Positions 1 to 11,123 of a DNA stretch of 64,000 nt are shown here, piece by piece. This DNA comes from Flectonema sp. DT1601 (taxonomy: Eukaryota > Euglenozoa > Diplonemea > Diplonemida > Diplonemidae): positions 620,001 to 684,000 of the forward strand of contig OZ025828.1 in assembly GCA_964019425.1 (NCBI GenBank), read 5' to 3'. The notes beneath the pieces are model-generated. The model was not told where the DNA came from and did not search any database. It was given only the letters and a program-made list of their open reading frames with translations. The first letter of the stretch is position 1; every line of letters begins with the position of its first letter. The position numbers and the translations under genes are program-made.

Positions 1-1
1 T

Positions 2-2005
2 TTAAATAAAAAGAATTCCTTTCGCACGGATGGCTACATAGTCTACGTCCATCGAATTCGCACCGTAAATGATATTGACTGGTGGCTTACAATAGCTGAA
101 GAGGACAAGGCGTTTGATGAGTTTAAAGAATCAGAAAAGGAAACTCGTTCGTTTATTGATGAGAGAAAAAAACAAGTTGATTCCGATATTAAAACAAACA
201 GACTAGTAGTGGTATTACTAATAGTAGGTTTGGGATTATCTGTACTGGTGATCTCAGCACTTGTATCAGTGAAGATCTTCGCTCCTCTTTCACAGCTTCA
301 GAGCAGCATGAGTGATGTTTCTGATTTGAGTTTAGATGTTTCAAATTCGATGCTAACAAACACTCGTATTCAGGAAGTGCATACCATTCAGCATAGTTTC
401 TCTCGAATGGTTAAGAATCTTCGTGAGTATCGGGCGTACGTTCCACAAGCAATCCTAAAGGGTGATGATCACCTCGTCATTCCTCCTCCTCGTGGGGAAA
501 TTTGCTGCGTTTTTACAGACATTGTCAGAAGTTCTGATCTGTGGGAACGATCACCTAGCAGTATGATAGCGTCAATGATTATGCATGATTCAACAGTTAG
601 AGATTGTATTAAAAAGTATATAGGATACGAAGTAAAGACTATAGGTGATGCTTTCATGGTTGTCTTCGAAGATCCTATTCTTGCATTTGCTTTTTGTCAT
701 GAAGTGCAGTCACGATTTGTGAATGAAAAATGGCCTGAATCACTTCCAATGCCCATCATACCCGTACCAGGAACACAAAAACCATTGTGGAATGGATTGC
801 AAGTCCGAATTGGACTGCACTACGGAATAGCAAATTTAGAAGAAAATCCTCTCACAGCAAGAGCAGACTACAGAGGAAGTACCATCAATACTGCAGCAAG
901 ACTTGAATCAAAGGCATCTTCTGGAACAGTTTGTTGCTTGGAATCAATGGTTGACTTAGTAAAGAGTCATTATGGGGATAGATATATTTATAAAGATCAC
1001 GGCATTCATAATTTGAAAGGAATAGGAGATAAGAAACTCTTCATTTCAGTGCCTTCAGCATTACGAGAACGTTTTAATGTGTCGGCTCCTATTCAAACAG
1101 TGCAAACATCTGCATCTGTGAGATCAGTGAGTAGTTTTAAAGTTTCGAGTGTACCTGCTATTCAGAAAACTGAACTACTATTGCACAAGGAGCTTGTAAC
1201 TGTAGCAACCATTCGAATATCACTTACCGCTCCTGAAACACTTAACTTTATAGTTGCACTGCTTTGTGACTCAGCATCTGCCACAAGTGGAAATGTCACA
1301 TCCGTTGCAGGCCAGTCCGCATATGTCACCTGGAACTCTAGTGTCAGTAAGATACACGCCATTGCAGCTACTCGTTTTTGTTCCGACTTATACTCAAAGA
1401 ATGGACCGAAGTTAGGACTGGCTGTAGGAGTAAGCAGCAGTAGTTGTTTCCACGGTAATGTTGGAAACAAAACTCATCGTTTCAACACTGTTTTCGGTCA
1501 ATCTGTTTCTGTAACGGAGGCAGCGGCTGATGCTGCTAAAGATCTTGGTACCTTCTCAGTGTTTGTTGATTTCTCAAGAGGTTTGTCTCTACTTGATAAC
1601 TTACAGCCAGTCATTAATCAGATGCGTATCGCTGATGTCTGGCTCGTTCCGACTTTGGGTCGGGTAGTTCTTTATGAAATATTATGCAAAGACTTAGAAG
1701 GGGTTATACTTCGTGAGGATAGTCTTGAAGAAATCACAAGCTCTGACTCTGTTCCTGCCCTGAACGAATCATATCTCAAGGCTTTAAACAATTCGGATAC
1801 CAGCAGCCTTGAAAAACTAATGGAATACTCCGCATCAAACTCAGATGATGTTGTTTATAAAGAAGTTGTTACTCGTTTGAATGCTGCTGTCGCAGTTGGA
1901 ATGAAAGAAAGCCGAATAACACGACCTCTGTCGTACTTGCAAGATACTGAATCGCCTGTTATTGAAACCTCAAGTATAGACGACGTTGATATTGTTGATG
2001 TATAG
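2..2005 (+). CDS. Receptor-type class III adenylate/guanylate cyclase, 3' part
   Basis: The frame is open from base 2, so the gene starts outside the window. The first 60 residues look like the end of an extracellular dCache-type sensor (GYIVYVHRIR, then DWWLTIAEED). One membrane helix follows at about 200-270 and then a HAMP-like linker. The catalytic domain has the metal-binding FTDIV, then VKTIGDAFM with the second metal Asp and a Lys that fits ATP, GLHYG, and YRGSTINTAARLE. A second, shorter cyclase-like domain follows (about 1180-1580: ATRF, GLAVGV, HGNVGN, then the VFGQSV region). It lacks the metal Asp pair and is probably regulatory or a pseudo-partner. The family makes cyclic nucleotide at the plasma or flagellar membrane. 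That the enzyme makes cAMP is inferred from the Lys; the sensor ligand is unknown. Confidence 0.9.
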   Translation, partial: LNKKNSFRTDGYIVYVHRIRTVNDIDWWLTIAEEDKAFDEFKESEKETRSFIDERKKQVDSDIKTNRLVVVLLIVGLGLSVLVISALVSVKIFAPLSQLQSSMSDVSDLSLDVSNSMLTNTRIQEVHTIQHSFSRMVKNLREYRAYVPQAILKGDDHLVIPPPRGEICCVFTDIVRSSDLWERSPSSMIASMIMHDSTVRDCIKKYIGYEVKTIGDAFMVVFEDPILAFAFCHEVQSRFVNEKWPESLPMPIIPVPGTQKPLWNGLQVRIGLHYGIANLEENPLTARADYRGSTINTAARLESKASSGTVCCLESMVDLVKSHYGDRYIYKDHGIHNLKGIGDKKLFISVPSALRERFNVSAPIQTVQTSASVRSVSSFKVSSVPAIQKTELLLHKELVTVATIRISLTAPETLNFIVALLCDSASATSGNVTSVAGQSAYVTWNSSVSKIHAIAATRFCSDLYSKNGPKLGLAVGVSSSSCFHGNVGNKTHRFNTVFGQSVSVTEAAADAAKDLGTFSVFVDFSRGLSLLDNLQPVINQMRIADVWLVPTLGRVVLYEILCKDLEGVILREDSLEEITSSDSVPALNESYLKALNNSDTSSLEKLMEYSASNSDDVVYKEVVTRLNAAVAVGMKESRITRPLSYLQDTESPVIETSSIDDVDIVDV

Positions 2006-2930
2006 GTTATAAAAAGGTGGAGAGAGAGAGAGAGTTTCTTTTTGTTACGCGATTTAATTTAATCACTTTTTCACATGCAACTACCTGAATGCTTTGAGAG
2101 TATTAAGTATTAACATCCTTACTTCATGGGATTATTTTCGGTTGCGCACAAACAAAAAAACAAGGCGTGTGAATTATTTAGTGACTTGCAGGCCATTTTT
2201 TTTTGTTTTTTGTTCAGTTTTCTGTTTTATTTATAGTTAAATTTCACCCCCCTCACTTGATTTATTTTGTTGTTTTTTTTTGGTTAAAAAGGGAATTGTG
2301 GCGCACCTACTACATTTGCTTGTCTTCAAGGTAAAAATAAAATTCTTAGAAGTATTGCTGAGCAGCAGATCATTTCGTCTTTTCCTTCTGCGTGTTTGTG
2401 CGAGGGACGACGGCCTTCAAGTGAAGAGCTGTTTAACAAGAATAGGATTTTATTCACATTGGCTTTTTTTCTTCTGTTGAATTATATATGCAATCAACAT
2501 GATGCCTCAGTTTCTGAAATCTGGCAATTAGAATACTTCAGGCACACCATACGTGTGTCGGGAGCTACTTCAAAAGCCGCACAGTTGAAGATTGGGAGAG
2601 TTCGTATGATGTTATTATTTTTTTAGAATCGTTTTCTTGTTCTTTTTTTTTCTTTCCCTTTTTTTGGTTCATGAAGTGTGTTAAATCGTGTAACAATTAT
2701 CAAATACCCTTTTTACTTTAATTTAGTTAAGATTTGCTTATGTGTTGGTGCTGTGGTGTGTCTTTGTGGCTGCGAATCCCTCCCCTCCCTAGGCGGGGAT
2801 ATCAAACAACCGTATCGTTAACTGTGTGTGTGAAGTAGCGGGTTCATTCTTTTAACTATTTATATTTAGTGCTGAATTGGCAATAAAATTTTGGGTAATA
2901 TTTAAGTTCGTTTGTTCTCTCCTTTTCATA
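2006..2930. other. Intergenic, 3' of the cyclase gene
   Basis: A GA microsatellite lies directly after the cyclase stop, followed by T-rich sequence. Short open frames at 2280-2626 have no recognisable domain and biased composition. I see no RNA gene. Confidence 0.6.
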
Positions 2931-3136
2931 TTAACCCTCTAATAAGAGGCAAAAAACCCTGTTTTTGAGAAAAATCGAAAAATTTGACAAAGGAGAAAAG
3001 GGGTGTGGGGAAAAATACAAAAAAATTACAGGGTGAAAGACACCCCCCCGCGCATTGAAAAAAAACTGAGGTCAGCCCGCAAGGGGGCCAAAATAACTTG
3101 AGAAAATGCAACAACAGCCTAAAAAAACACTGTTGC

Positions 3137-4592
3137 TTAGGACCCCTGGGTTCGCTTTGATTTTAGCAATGTTGTAGGAGTAGAGTGCTTCCGTTTCATG
3201 TTTTTCGGTGGGATATGATTGTGTGTAGCAAAGGTATGGTTGTTGCAAACAGGGGCTGAATACTTGTCAATATTTTCGTGATATTGTTCGAAGCAGGGAT
3301 CCATGCATAAGAAAACCTCGCTTTTTGAACAAGAAGTCGATGACCTTACTTTTTTTGAGAACAAATCCGTGAACTGCAGTCCCCAAAAATATCAAATTTT
3401 CGTAGGTAGTGACATTTTGTGTGAGTTTGGTGTGTTCCATGACCAATAAGTTGAGAACATAGCCTCTTTTTGAACTGAGCATATGTCCCGACGTCTTTTT
3501 CAGACTTCTTTTGGAGGGTGAAAACATTGAAGATAGAAATCTCTAACAAGTAGTGAAAGACTTTCAGGGTCCAGCGTTTTGTCATCAGAGTTCTTCTTGC
3601 CTTCCCCCTGATACCGTCTACGAGGTCAACACCACCCATCAGTTTGTTGTACTGATGGATCTGTACCAGTAAGTCGATGGTCACTTTTTGATAGATTTCC
3701 TTATTTTAGTCCATCACGTGGCTGTCTCATAATTCTCCTCGAGAGGCAATGTGCTGAAGACATGTACTTCTTTTGGATTGCCCCTGAATATATGTGATGC
3801 ACATTGTGCTAGGACTGAAAGTACGAGGCAGAGAACTTCTCCACCCGTCCCTGCGCCTCCGCCTTATTAATCTCGGACCATTTGGGAACTATTGTTTCCC
3901 AAAAGCTGCGGATTTTGTAGAGCTTGTCAGTAGGTACGGGGTTGGTGACAGTGTAAAACTTTAGATTGGTTCGAATTTAGAGGAACCGATCTCAGGAAGC
4001 GAAGTGGGGTGTGTACGCTGGGTCTGATGTACCGTTCCTGTAATCTTAGGGTAATCTGAGATATTTGGCTTATCACAGAGACCCACGAGGATATTGAGTC
4101 CTAAAGAGAGTTTGAGTTCAGCTACGTTAAGATTGAGTGCCTTGTTGCTGCAGTGCGAAATCATCTCATCACCTTTGGGGTGAACACAAGTTCAAATTTC
4201 TGCAGTTCCTTCATCAATTTCAGGTCTGACATGTCCTGCAAGGACCGCCGAAACGTGTGTCGTCTTACCTTGGTGATTTTCTTGCTCCATTTCAGAGGGG
4301 AAATGCTTGGCTCTATTGTACTCTTTTCATCGCTCGAAGAAGACTCAGGAGCACCCGAATCTGGGATAGGTGACCCTACTGAATCATTTTCGATGGAAAT
4401 AGCTTTAGGGATTTTAATTTTTGGCTGAAAACATGGGATAGTCATGGGCAACCTGGCTAAGACTGTTCCCAGTGCAGAAAAAAAAAATGAACTTTTTCTC
4501 AGAAAAAGCTGGTGATTTTTGCAGCACGATCCCACATAAAATTTGTCGTTTTTTGGCAGCTCTGGCTCCACCCTTGTACTCACAAGGTACAT
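3137..4592 (-). pseudogene. piggyBac transposase remnant
   Basis: Read on the minus strand from right to left. An acidic, Ser-rich N-terminus (4592-4161) runs into a segment ending in LQKFELVFTPKVMR. Next comes LGLNILVGLCDKPNISDYPK (4164-3961), the first conserved block of the transposase domain. The block DKLYKIRSFWETIVPKW lies near 3930. Then a hallmark block at 3684-3346 reads YNKLMGGVDLVDG followed by RWTLKVFHYLL. The tail VFLCMDPCFEQYHE (3364-3137) matches the Cys-rich C-terminal finger. The pieces lie in different frames with stops between them, and about 280 bases stand where several hundred catalytic-core bases should be. It cannot make active transposase. Confidence 0.85.
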
Positions 4593-4624
4593 TTTTCCCC
4601 TTTGTCAAAAAAAAAAAAACGCGA

Positions 4625-4644
4625 AAGGCCACTATAGTGGCCTT
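4625..4644. repeat. Perfect 20-bp palindrome in the piggyBac right end
   Basis: AAGGCCACTATAGTGGCCTT is its own reverse complement. It sits 14 bases inside the right TTAA. No copy is visible at the left end. It may be a transposase-binding site or a subterminal hairpin. Confidence 0.8.
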
Positions 4645-5528
4645 CAGGGCTTAAAGGGTTAATGGAATTGATTGTTTTTTTTGTCTGTTTTCTTATTCGT
4701 TCAGTTATTGAAGGTATATATTGTTCTCTTGATGCTGAGACCTTTCAAGTCCCCCTTTCCCACTTTACGTGAAAGCCTTACCCAGTTGAAATTCCGTCAA
4801 AGTAACTGTAATGAGTATGTCTGATTCTATTCAGCGATCTTTTTGGACAGCTGGGGTAAGATCTTACTGCATTCGAAACGTTTTACGGAGGAATTCTCAC
4901 CTTTTTGTGCCTCAGAAGTTCTCAAGTTCACCGAGATTTCTTTTTGTTGTCTTATTTTTTTTATTATTCTTCTATCGACACTCTGAAATAGAGTCGGTTT
5001 GCAAAGACAGGTCGTGCTTTTGTTTAAAAAAAAAAGTTTTTTTTTTTTTATATTTTGCATCGTATTGTGTGCAAAAAAATTATTCCCTGCTGACAAGAAC
5101 GAAATCATATGTTGCGATATTTACTTGCGCACTGAGACAAAAGATAGAAAATGATAAAAAAATAAAAAAACTATGAAGGAAACTTTTCAACAGATAAGGC
5201 AATCTCCCTTTGTCATTCGTTACTAATGAACACAAAACAAACAACGCCCACACTGTTTACATGCAGTGCTATAATACTGGTTTGGGTAAGACATTATTAC
5301 CCTTTCTAAAACTCAGCAGTTGATTTTTTTTTTATTTATGGAAAACATTTCTCTATGGAGGAATGTGATATTTACCCTCAGTGGAGTACTTCTTAATTAG
5401 TGGAAGCTCTTAACTGATATTGAGAAGTGTTTCTCGGGGTGAAGAAAAATAATTCAAACTGCTTTCCTTTACTGAAAAACCTTCTATCTATGTTCGGCTT
5501 TCCTCCTCTTCCTACAATTGTTGCTGGT

Positions 5529-5553
5529 ATTTCATTTCATTTCATTTCATTTC
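5529..5553. repeat. ATTTC pentanucleotide microsatellite
   Basis: About five tandem copies of ATTTC, followed closely by a long T run. Confidence 0.85.
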
Positions 5554-6034
5554 TGTTTTTTTTTTTTTTTTTGAACTACTTACCTGCAGCAAACCTTCAA
5601 AAAACAAACTCACACACTACACTATCAAAAGTCTTTCCTTTCTTTTAAAAAACACTGTCTTTCTGTGTTATTTCTTCCTTTGGTTGTTACATATCGTTGT
5701 ACATGTTTTGATCATGGAGCGTATCTGATTAAAATATTTAAGAGTTTCTCCTGTTTTCTAAACTACGATCGTGTATTAATTCCCACAATCATACAATTAT
5801 TCCATTTTTTTTAAATTTTTTTTTTGTATTTTTATTTTTTACTCCAAACAAAAAATCTGTTGAAAAGAGAATTCGATGGAGATCAAGAAGGAAGAAATGA
5901 TTAAAAATTATCATCAGTTCGTCGTCTTGTCATCCAATAAATCAATTTCCGAAATTGAAAAAAAAAAAAAAAAAATGATCGTCAGCGGCGTTGTGATTGT
6001 TTAATATCAGCCTCTTCCATCTGTGCGTTTCTCT

Positions 6035-6037
<3 letters not shown>

Positions 6038-6070
<33 letters not shown>
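6038..6070. repeat. T33 homopolymer
   Basis: Uninterrupted run of 33 T, the longest homopolymer I found. Similar runs are A30 at 9216-9245, A30 at 10380-10409 and T32 at 15224-15255. They may be assembly-length artefacts or truly variable in length. Confidence 0.9.
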
Positions 6071-6071
<1 letters not shown>

Positions 6072-7060
6072 TATAAGAAGCACATTACCTCAATGTTTTC
6101 TTATACTGAGCATTTTATAGTTGATATCCAAATAAATAAATAAATAAATATCCTTGGGTGACACACAACAATTTTGATTTCCTTCTTTCCCTTAAGTTTG
6201 TGAAATATTTTAGATACTCAAACAAAGAAAATCGGTAGTAGCTTGCGATGTCCAAAAAAAAAAAAAAATTCTTCTGTCGTTTTATTCGCCACCTTTTTTA
6301 TCCGATTTTGTGCAAACCAAAAAAAAAAAAAAAACTTTTTTACCTTCAATTTCACTGGATCTGTGCCATCTTCCGTAGCAGACCTTAGCGTTTATTTTTA
6401 TTATTTATTTATATTAGTCTGGTAAGTTTTGTATTTTGTTAGGTCATTTTTTTTGTTCGTCGTAACTTGCTTTTAAAGATCCAGTGAGAAGAAGTCATGA
6501 CCTTATATTTCATACCAATGATTTCAGATTTAACTTTTAGTAAAAAAGGAATGAAGGTGCTGGTCTCTCTACGCAACCAACTAACGATTTCTGTAGCATA
6601 TTGCCACACATATTTGCGTTTACAATTGCTTAGTATGGTAATTGGCAAAACAATCAAACAACTAGAATACTTGGTACTGTCTTCTTACAACACTCTCGGG
6701 GAGTGATTGGGATCTTCTTGTTTTCTTCTTCGGCGAAACATAAAAGCAGCGATGCTTACTAATGCGTGATAAAGTTCTTACGGGAATTGACGAAACAGAA
6801 CATTAATAGAAATAGTTTCAGTTCTCCAGGCGATGAGGCTGCCTGTAAGGGGAATATCAATAGAAGCAGGTCTTAGACTTCTTGTTCGTTATGTTGTCTC
6901 TCAGTTGTGAGAGCTTCTCCAGAGATTTGAAAAAAATTGGTGTACTCTGTTACCGTTTGTACTACAAAAAAAAAAAAAAAAAAAAATACCATTATTACCT
7001 GCTTGCTTTTGTTTTATTTTAATTCATCGAAAAGTTTGCTTCTATTAACAAAAACCAAAA

Positions 7061-8863
7061 ATGCCAACTGAACGAGGGGTGAGAAGCTGCGAGGAGCACC
7101 TTCAAATTGCGATGAAATTCCCAATATCGATCTCAGAAGAAGACATCATTAAGAGGAAGGAAATGCTTACCACTGCAAAAGACATGAAACCTGAAGAAGC
7201 AGCAGAGCTTCTTGGAGAAGGCGATTGGACGGGAGCAGTAAAGGCAGCTGGTAAGGCAATGGGTGAAGACACTATCGTGAATGTTCATAATTTCAGATTA
7301 TTCTTAATATTAGTACAGAGGTACATGGAGTTACTTACAGCTGTTGGATCATTAACACCGAGTGACATTAGATATCTGTCATTTAATGAGTTCCAAACAG
7401 TCACTTCAATATTTCCTAACTGGGGATGCTTCTTCTCTGATATTTGGGAAACATTCCGCTCTGCTGGGGCTGCTGATACTCCGGGAGGCTCTTTACTATC
7501 AACGGAGTTGTTAGCAGTTTACTCACTATCAGAGTCTAATCTGAACTGTCCAAATGAAGGATTTCATACTCCGAGATACTTCAGAATCGCTGCTCCTGCA
7601 GCAATCGTCAGAGAAGGAATCCCACTGACTACCCCACAGGTATGTTTTATTGAAATCGTTTGACAGTAAAGTTATTCCTTTCTCTAAAATACAACAAACT
7701 TATTACAGGTTGGAGAACAGCTTCTTGAGGGTTCAGAAATTACTGTAGTCGATATCATTGGGAGAAGAGGAAAGATCATTTCACCAGTTGTTGGATGGTT
7801 GTCAATGAGAACTTCGAAGGGTGAAGAAATAGCTGTTGAGGATGAAATTGAGGAAGAAAGTTTGATATTCGAATCAATAGCTCCTTCTCCAAGTGGAACA
7901 GAAGTAACCCGTAGAAGAGCAGGAAGTCCTGGTATTGCAATGTTTCACAGCACGAGAACTTTTGATGAGTCTATTTGCTTTGAGTTGATCGAAGGTACTA
8001 CTCCTCGTCCTTCACCAATTCCAGAAGTCCGTCGTAGAAAATCACCTTCGTTAGCACCTTACATGTCTACAAGAACTCTAGATGAAACTATTCACTTTGA
8101 GCCGTTAGATGAGTCAGTTTTATCACCAATTACTACTCAAGTCATTTCAAAAGAATCCATCAATGAACTACCTGCTCCACAGTACCGTCAGGCAAGAGAG
8201 CGTGATACAAGCGTGACAAGCAGGTTTGTTATAATATTTTTCTTTTTTAAGTGAGGTTCACTTTGTTGTGTTTTTTTTCTTCTTCTTGTGTTGTTTCAGT
8301 AAATCAAAAAAAAAAAAAAATAATTAAAAAAAAACAGGGGCGCTTCTCGTAACTTTGCAAAACCGACTCAGAGCGCCTGTATGAGAATTCTTAATGAAGA
8401 TGGTCGTACTGACTTTAAGAAATATCCGTTTGATTTCCAAGGATGTGTTGCCGAACCGAATGCCATTACCCGTCAGACACGTGGTCGCAGTGGCAGCGTG
8501 ACCAAAGGAACAAAACTCCAGTTTCAATTTGCGTTAGGAAAAAAGATTGTGAAAAGTCGATCATCGAGCGCAGCATTTCGCAGTACTACAAAACGTGAGT
8601 TAAAAAACGTGACGAAGACAGCTGATGAGCTTGGACCTGGAGCATATGAACCAAACTTGCAATATGTAAATAATAATGCTGTGAGAAGTAACACTCCTGG
8701 AACAAGTTTTAACAGAATGACCAATTCAACGAGTCAGGCTGCCAGTAGGGCTAGTACGCCTACAAGAGGCCGTCCAAGACCAGCATTTGGCTCTTCTGCA
8801 AGCAGAGGTCTTCCAAAGAACCGAAACTGTGGACCTTCGATCAGCTCGTATCAGGTGCTGTAG
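7061..8863 (+). CDS. SH3-like domain protein with C-terminal STPGR (SHIPPO) motif
   Basis: Three exons, 7061-7639, 7709-8223 and 8337/8338-8863, give about 539 residues. The first intron (GTATGT to TTACAG, 69 bp) is in phase 0. The second (GTTTGT to AAACAG, about 114 bp) splits an Arg codon. The N-terminal 170 residues are helical. Across the first junction lies a small beta domain ending VVGWLSMRTSKGEE, which resembles the SH3-like 'GWxS' domain common in protist proteins. Ser/Thr/Arg-rich repeats follow (FHSTRTFDESICFE and YMSTRTLDETIHFE are near copies). The last exon carries LGPGAYEPN, the motif of sperm-tail PG-rich repeat proteins of axonemal microtubules. A flagellar role is inferred from that single motif. 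Confidence 0.7.
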
Positions 8864-9210
8864 ATGTCACGAATCGTATTTTTCTTTTTTGTTGTTGTTA
8901 TTTTCCTGGAGATTGAGGTCACCGAACCCAAGTGAGCATCTTCGTAAATAACTTAGAAGTAACCCCTTTTTGTAATCACTTATTTTATTTTGTTTAGATA
9001 TTTTTCTTCCTATCTGTGTTCTCCATTCTACGTTATAAAGTCAGAAAGGAAACGTTAAATCTCTCCCTTCGTTGCTTGCATAATTAATTTATGTGAAAAA
9101 TAAAATGTTAAAAGGGAGTCGCCCTTTAATTACTTTCTTTCCTTCTTTCTTATTTTCATTTTTTATCTTCTCTTTTTTAGAATGGAGCTGTTGTTAAAGT
9201 CGTTTTCTTA

Positions 9211-9247
<37 letters not shown>

Positions 9248-9555
9248 TTTCCTCGGTCGGGACACAGTAGAGTTCTTGTCTGGGTTTCCCCTTCCCGTTG
9301 TTATTTTCTTTTTTTTCTTTTTAAAAAAAGCCTCCCGATACAATTTGTGTAAAAAAAAAAAAAAAAAAAGAATAGAGATTATAATCCCAGAAAAAATATC
9401 TGCAACACGTGACTTAGGTGACTATTGCTTTTCAGAAAACATACAAAAATGTGATGAGAGCTTCATCTTAGTCTTGTTAGGGTTGTGAATGCGATAATTG
9501 TTTCTGTTGCTTGTTACTTTCTGTTTTCAGGTAGTTTGTATTTTTATATTTACCA
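8864..9555. other. Intergenic with A30 tract
   Basis: T-rich then A-rich spacer, with A30 at 9216-9245 and a second A run near 9351-9369. A TTTTCAG acceptor-like site ends at 9530, 25 bases before the next start codon. Confidence 0.6.
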
Positions 9556-10051
9556 ATGCCGGGGTTGACACAACAACAGCTGAAGGGAGCATTTGAGATG
9601 TTTGATGCTGATGGCAGTGGTGCTATCGATAATGAGGAGCTTCTCCTTGCAATGAAAGGTCTTGGTTGGGACATATCAACAGAAGAACTGTCTGAAATGG
9701 TACGAGGAATTGACTCAGATGCCAACGGACTTGTGGAGTTCCCTGAATTTGAAAAAATGATTCGCGCAAAGGAAGGTTCGATGGATTCTGACGCTGAAAT
9801 CGCTCGTGCGTTTGAACTTTTTGGAAACGGTCCGCTCACCTCCTCTGACTTCGTAACTGTTCATCAGGAACTCGGCATTGAGGCGGACCTTGATAAAATT
9901 AACGCTTTCATTGAGGTATACTTATCTTTTCGTATTAAATAAAAACAAACACACTGAAATCATATAAATAAAACAGGCTGCATCAAATGGTGGAAACCAA
10001 GTAACTCTTGCCCAATGGGCTGCAGTGATGAATGAAATGAAAGGTAAGTAA
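9556..10051 (+). CDS. Small EF-hand protein (calmodulin/centrin-like)
   Basis: Two exons, 9556-9915 and 9977-10051, give 144 residues; the 61-bp intron runs GTATAC to AAACAG in phase 0. Loop 1 (DADGSGAIDNEE) and loop 2 (DSDANGLVEFPE) are canonical calcium-binding loops. Loops 3 (FGNGPLTSSD) and 4 (AASNGGNQVTLA) have lost several acidic ligands. Size and layout match calmodulin, but only the N-lobe should bind calcium. The start is the first ATG after a TTTTCAG acceptor. A GTAAGT near the stop could be a further donor, but the protein already has the expected length. It is probably a cytoskeletal or flagellar calcium sensor; the partner is unknown. Confidence 0.88.
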
Positions 10052-10379
10052 GCACCTCCCAAGGGCGCTGATGAGTACAGCAGGCGTGATGCGCCTTGAA
10101 GGATTTGACTGAGTTAATCCATCCTTCGTTTCTTAATTATGTTGTGCGAGTACGTTGAAATACCAGTGTTTTGTAGTCAACTGTTTTCCTTATGTTAGTC
10201 GTGCAACATTCGAACCCGGGCACGCTATTTGTCACGGGCAACAGTTTTCTTTTTTTTTTTTCGTTTTTTTAGAACTGATGGAAAAAGTGCTCCTAGATCT
10301 GTTTTCCCTTACAAGACACTTCGATCTGACAGCTTTTTAGAATTCTTTGAATAACAAAGAAAAAACTACGACAAGAATG

Positions 10380-10412
<33 letters not shown>

Positions 10413-11123
10413 AGAAAGAAATTAGTAACTTATGTTTTCTGTTGCCTGTTTTCCCTAGTTTTCCCTTTTTTCTTTTTTCTTCAGTTCTCTTTTTTTTTTC
10501 TTCTTTTTTCCCCCCTTCTTTCCATTTCGTTTCTCTTCTTACTGCCGTAGCGCTAGTGATAATAATACAAGCAGCATCTACTGACCAGGCGTCCTTCTCG
10601 TGCTACTTCTGTTTATGAGTGCTGGGATGTGCTGATGCTGCTATTATTAAAAAAAAAAAAAAAAGATTTTCTGTTTTTCAATTTAATCCGCTAGAGGTTA
10701 TTATGGTCAGGGCATTGGTCCCGACTGAAAAGGGATAGAAGTGAATTGAAGAGAAACAATAACAAAAAAAAAAAAAAAAAGGGAATGGAAATAAAGAACA
10801 AAAAGGTACCCCCCACTTTCCCCAGAATAATAAAAAAGAACAACAGAAAAAATAAATACAAGTGTACTGGTATCCCCTTTCAATCTGCTGCTCGATCGAT
10901 CTCAATCTCCCTTTCCCTGTAAATCGACCCGTTGCACCTTATGTATCTTTGACTTTTGATGAGTGGTACACTTATTTTATTTTTCAATCGCTTCCATCAA
11001 ATGTAGTAATTCTGATAAAAAATAAGGTGTTGTGGGGGTGGGTACTTTGTTTCTATGTATTATTTCAAAACTAAAAGAATCTTTCAGTCAGAAAAAATAA
11101 AAAAAAATAAAAATAAAAAATAA
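10052..11123. other. Intergenic, homopolymer-rich
   Basis: Holds A30 at 10380-10409 and several further A and T runs. Short frames here are low-complexity Phe/Lys translations. No gene or RNA seen. Confidence 0.6.

Larger units (their letters stand above)
2931..4662 (-). mobile_element. piggyBac-family DNA transposon, internally deleted and decayed
   Basis: The element is bounded by TTAA at 2931-2934 and TTAA at 4659-4662, the target site that piggyBac duplicates. Its ends read CCCT inward on both sides (TTAACCCTCT on the left; AGGGTTAA on the right), as in this family. The minus strand carries scattered pieces of a DDE_Tnp_1_7 transposase. At about 1.7 kb it is shorter than complete elements (about 2.4 kb). 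The middle of the transposase, which should carry the catalytic Asp residues, is largely missing. A perfect 20-bp palindrome lies inside the right end. Composition differs from the flanks: fewer homopolymers and more GC. Confidence 0.87.
4663..7060. other. Intergenic, low-complexity
   Basis: 2.4 kb of AT-rich sequence with many A and T runs, a pentamer microsatellite near 5529 and a T33 run at 6038-6070. Open frames at 4811-5176, 5427-5648, 6243-6425 and 6497-6706 are dominated by Lys/Phe homopolymer translation and show no domain. I see no gene here. Confidence 0.6.

Noticed and set aside
4811-5176. 121-codon frame as a gene
   Set aside because: Mostly Phe/Lys translation of homopolymers; no domain and no support from the other strand.
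5575-5586. U1 snRNA 5' end (ACTTACCTG)
   Set aside because: Only the short motif is present; the downstream sequence is AT-rich and cannot form U1 stem-loops.
10208-10225. tRNA T-arm (TTCGAACCCGGG)
   Set aside because: No anticodon arm, D-arm or acceptor stem can be built around it on either strand. I found no tRNA in the window.
10043-10340. Third exon of the EF-hand gene after GTAAGT near 10044, joining to 10272
   Set aside because: It would add only a short hydrophobic tail beyond a complete four-EF-hand length. Kept as a minor alternative.
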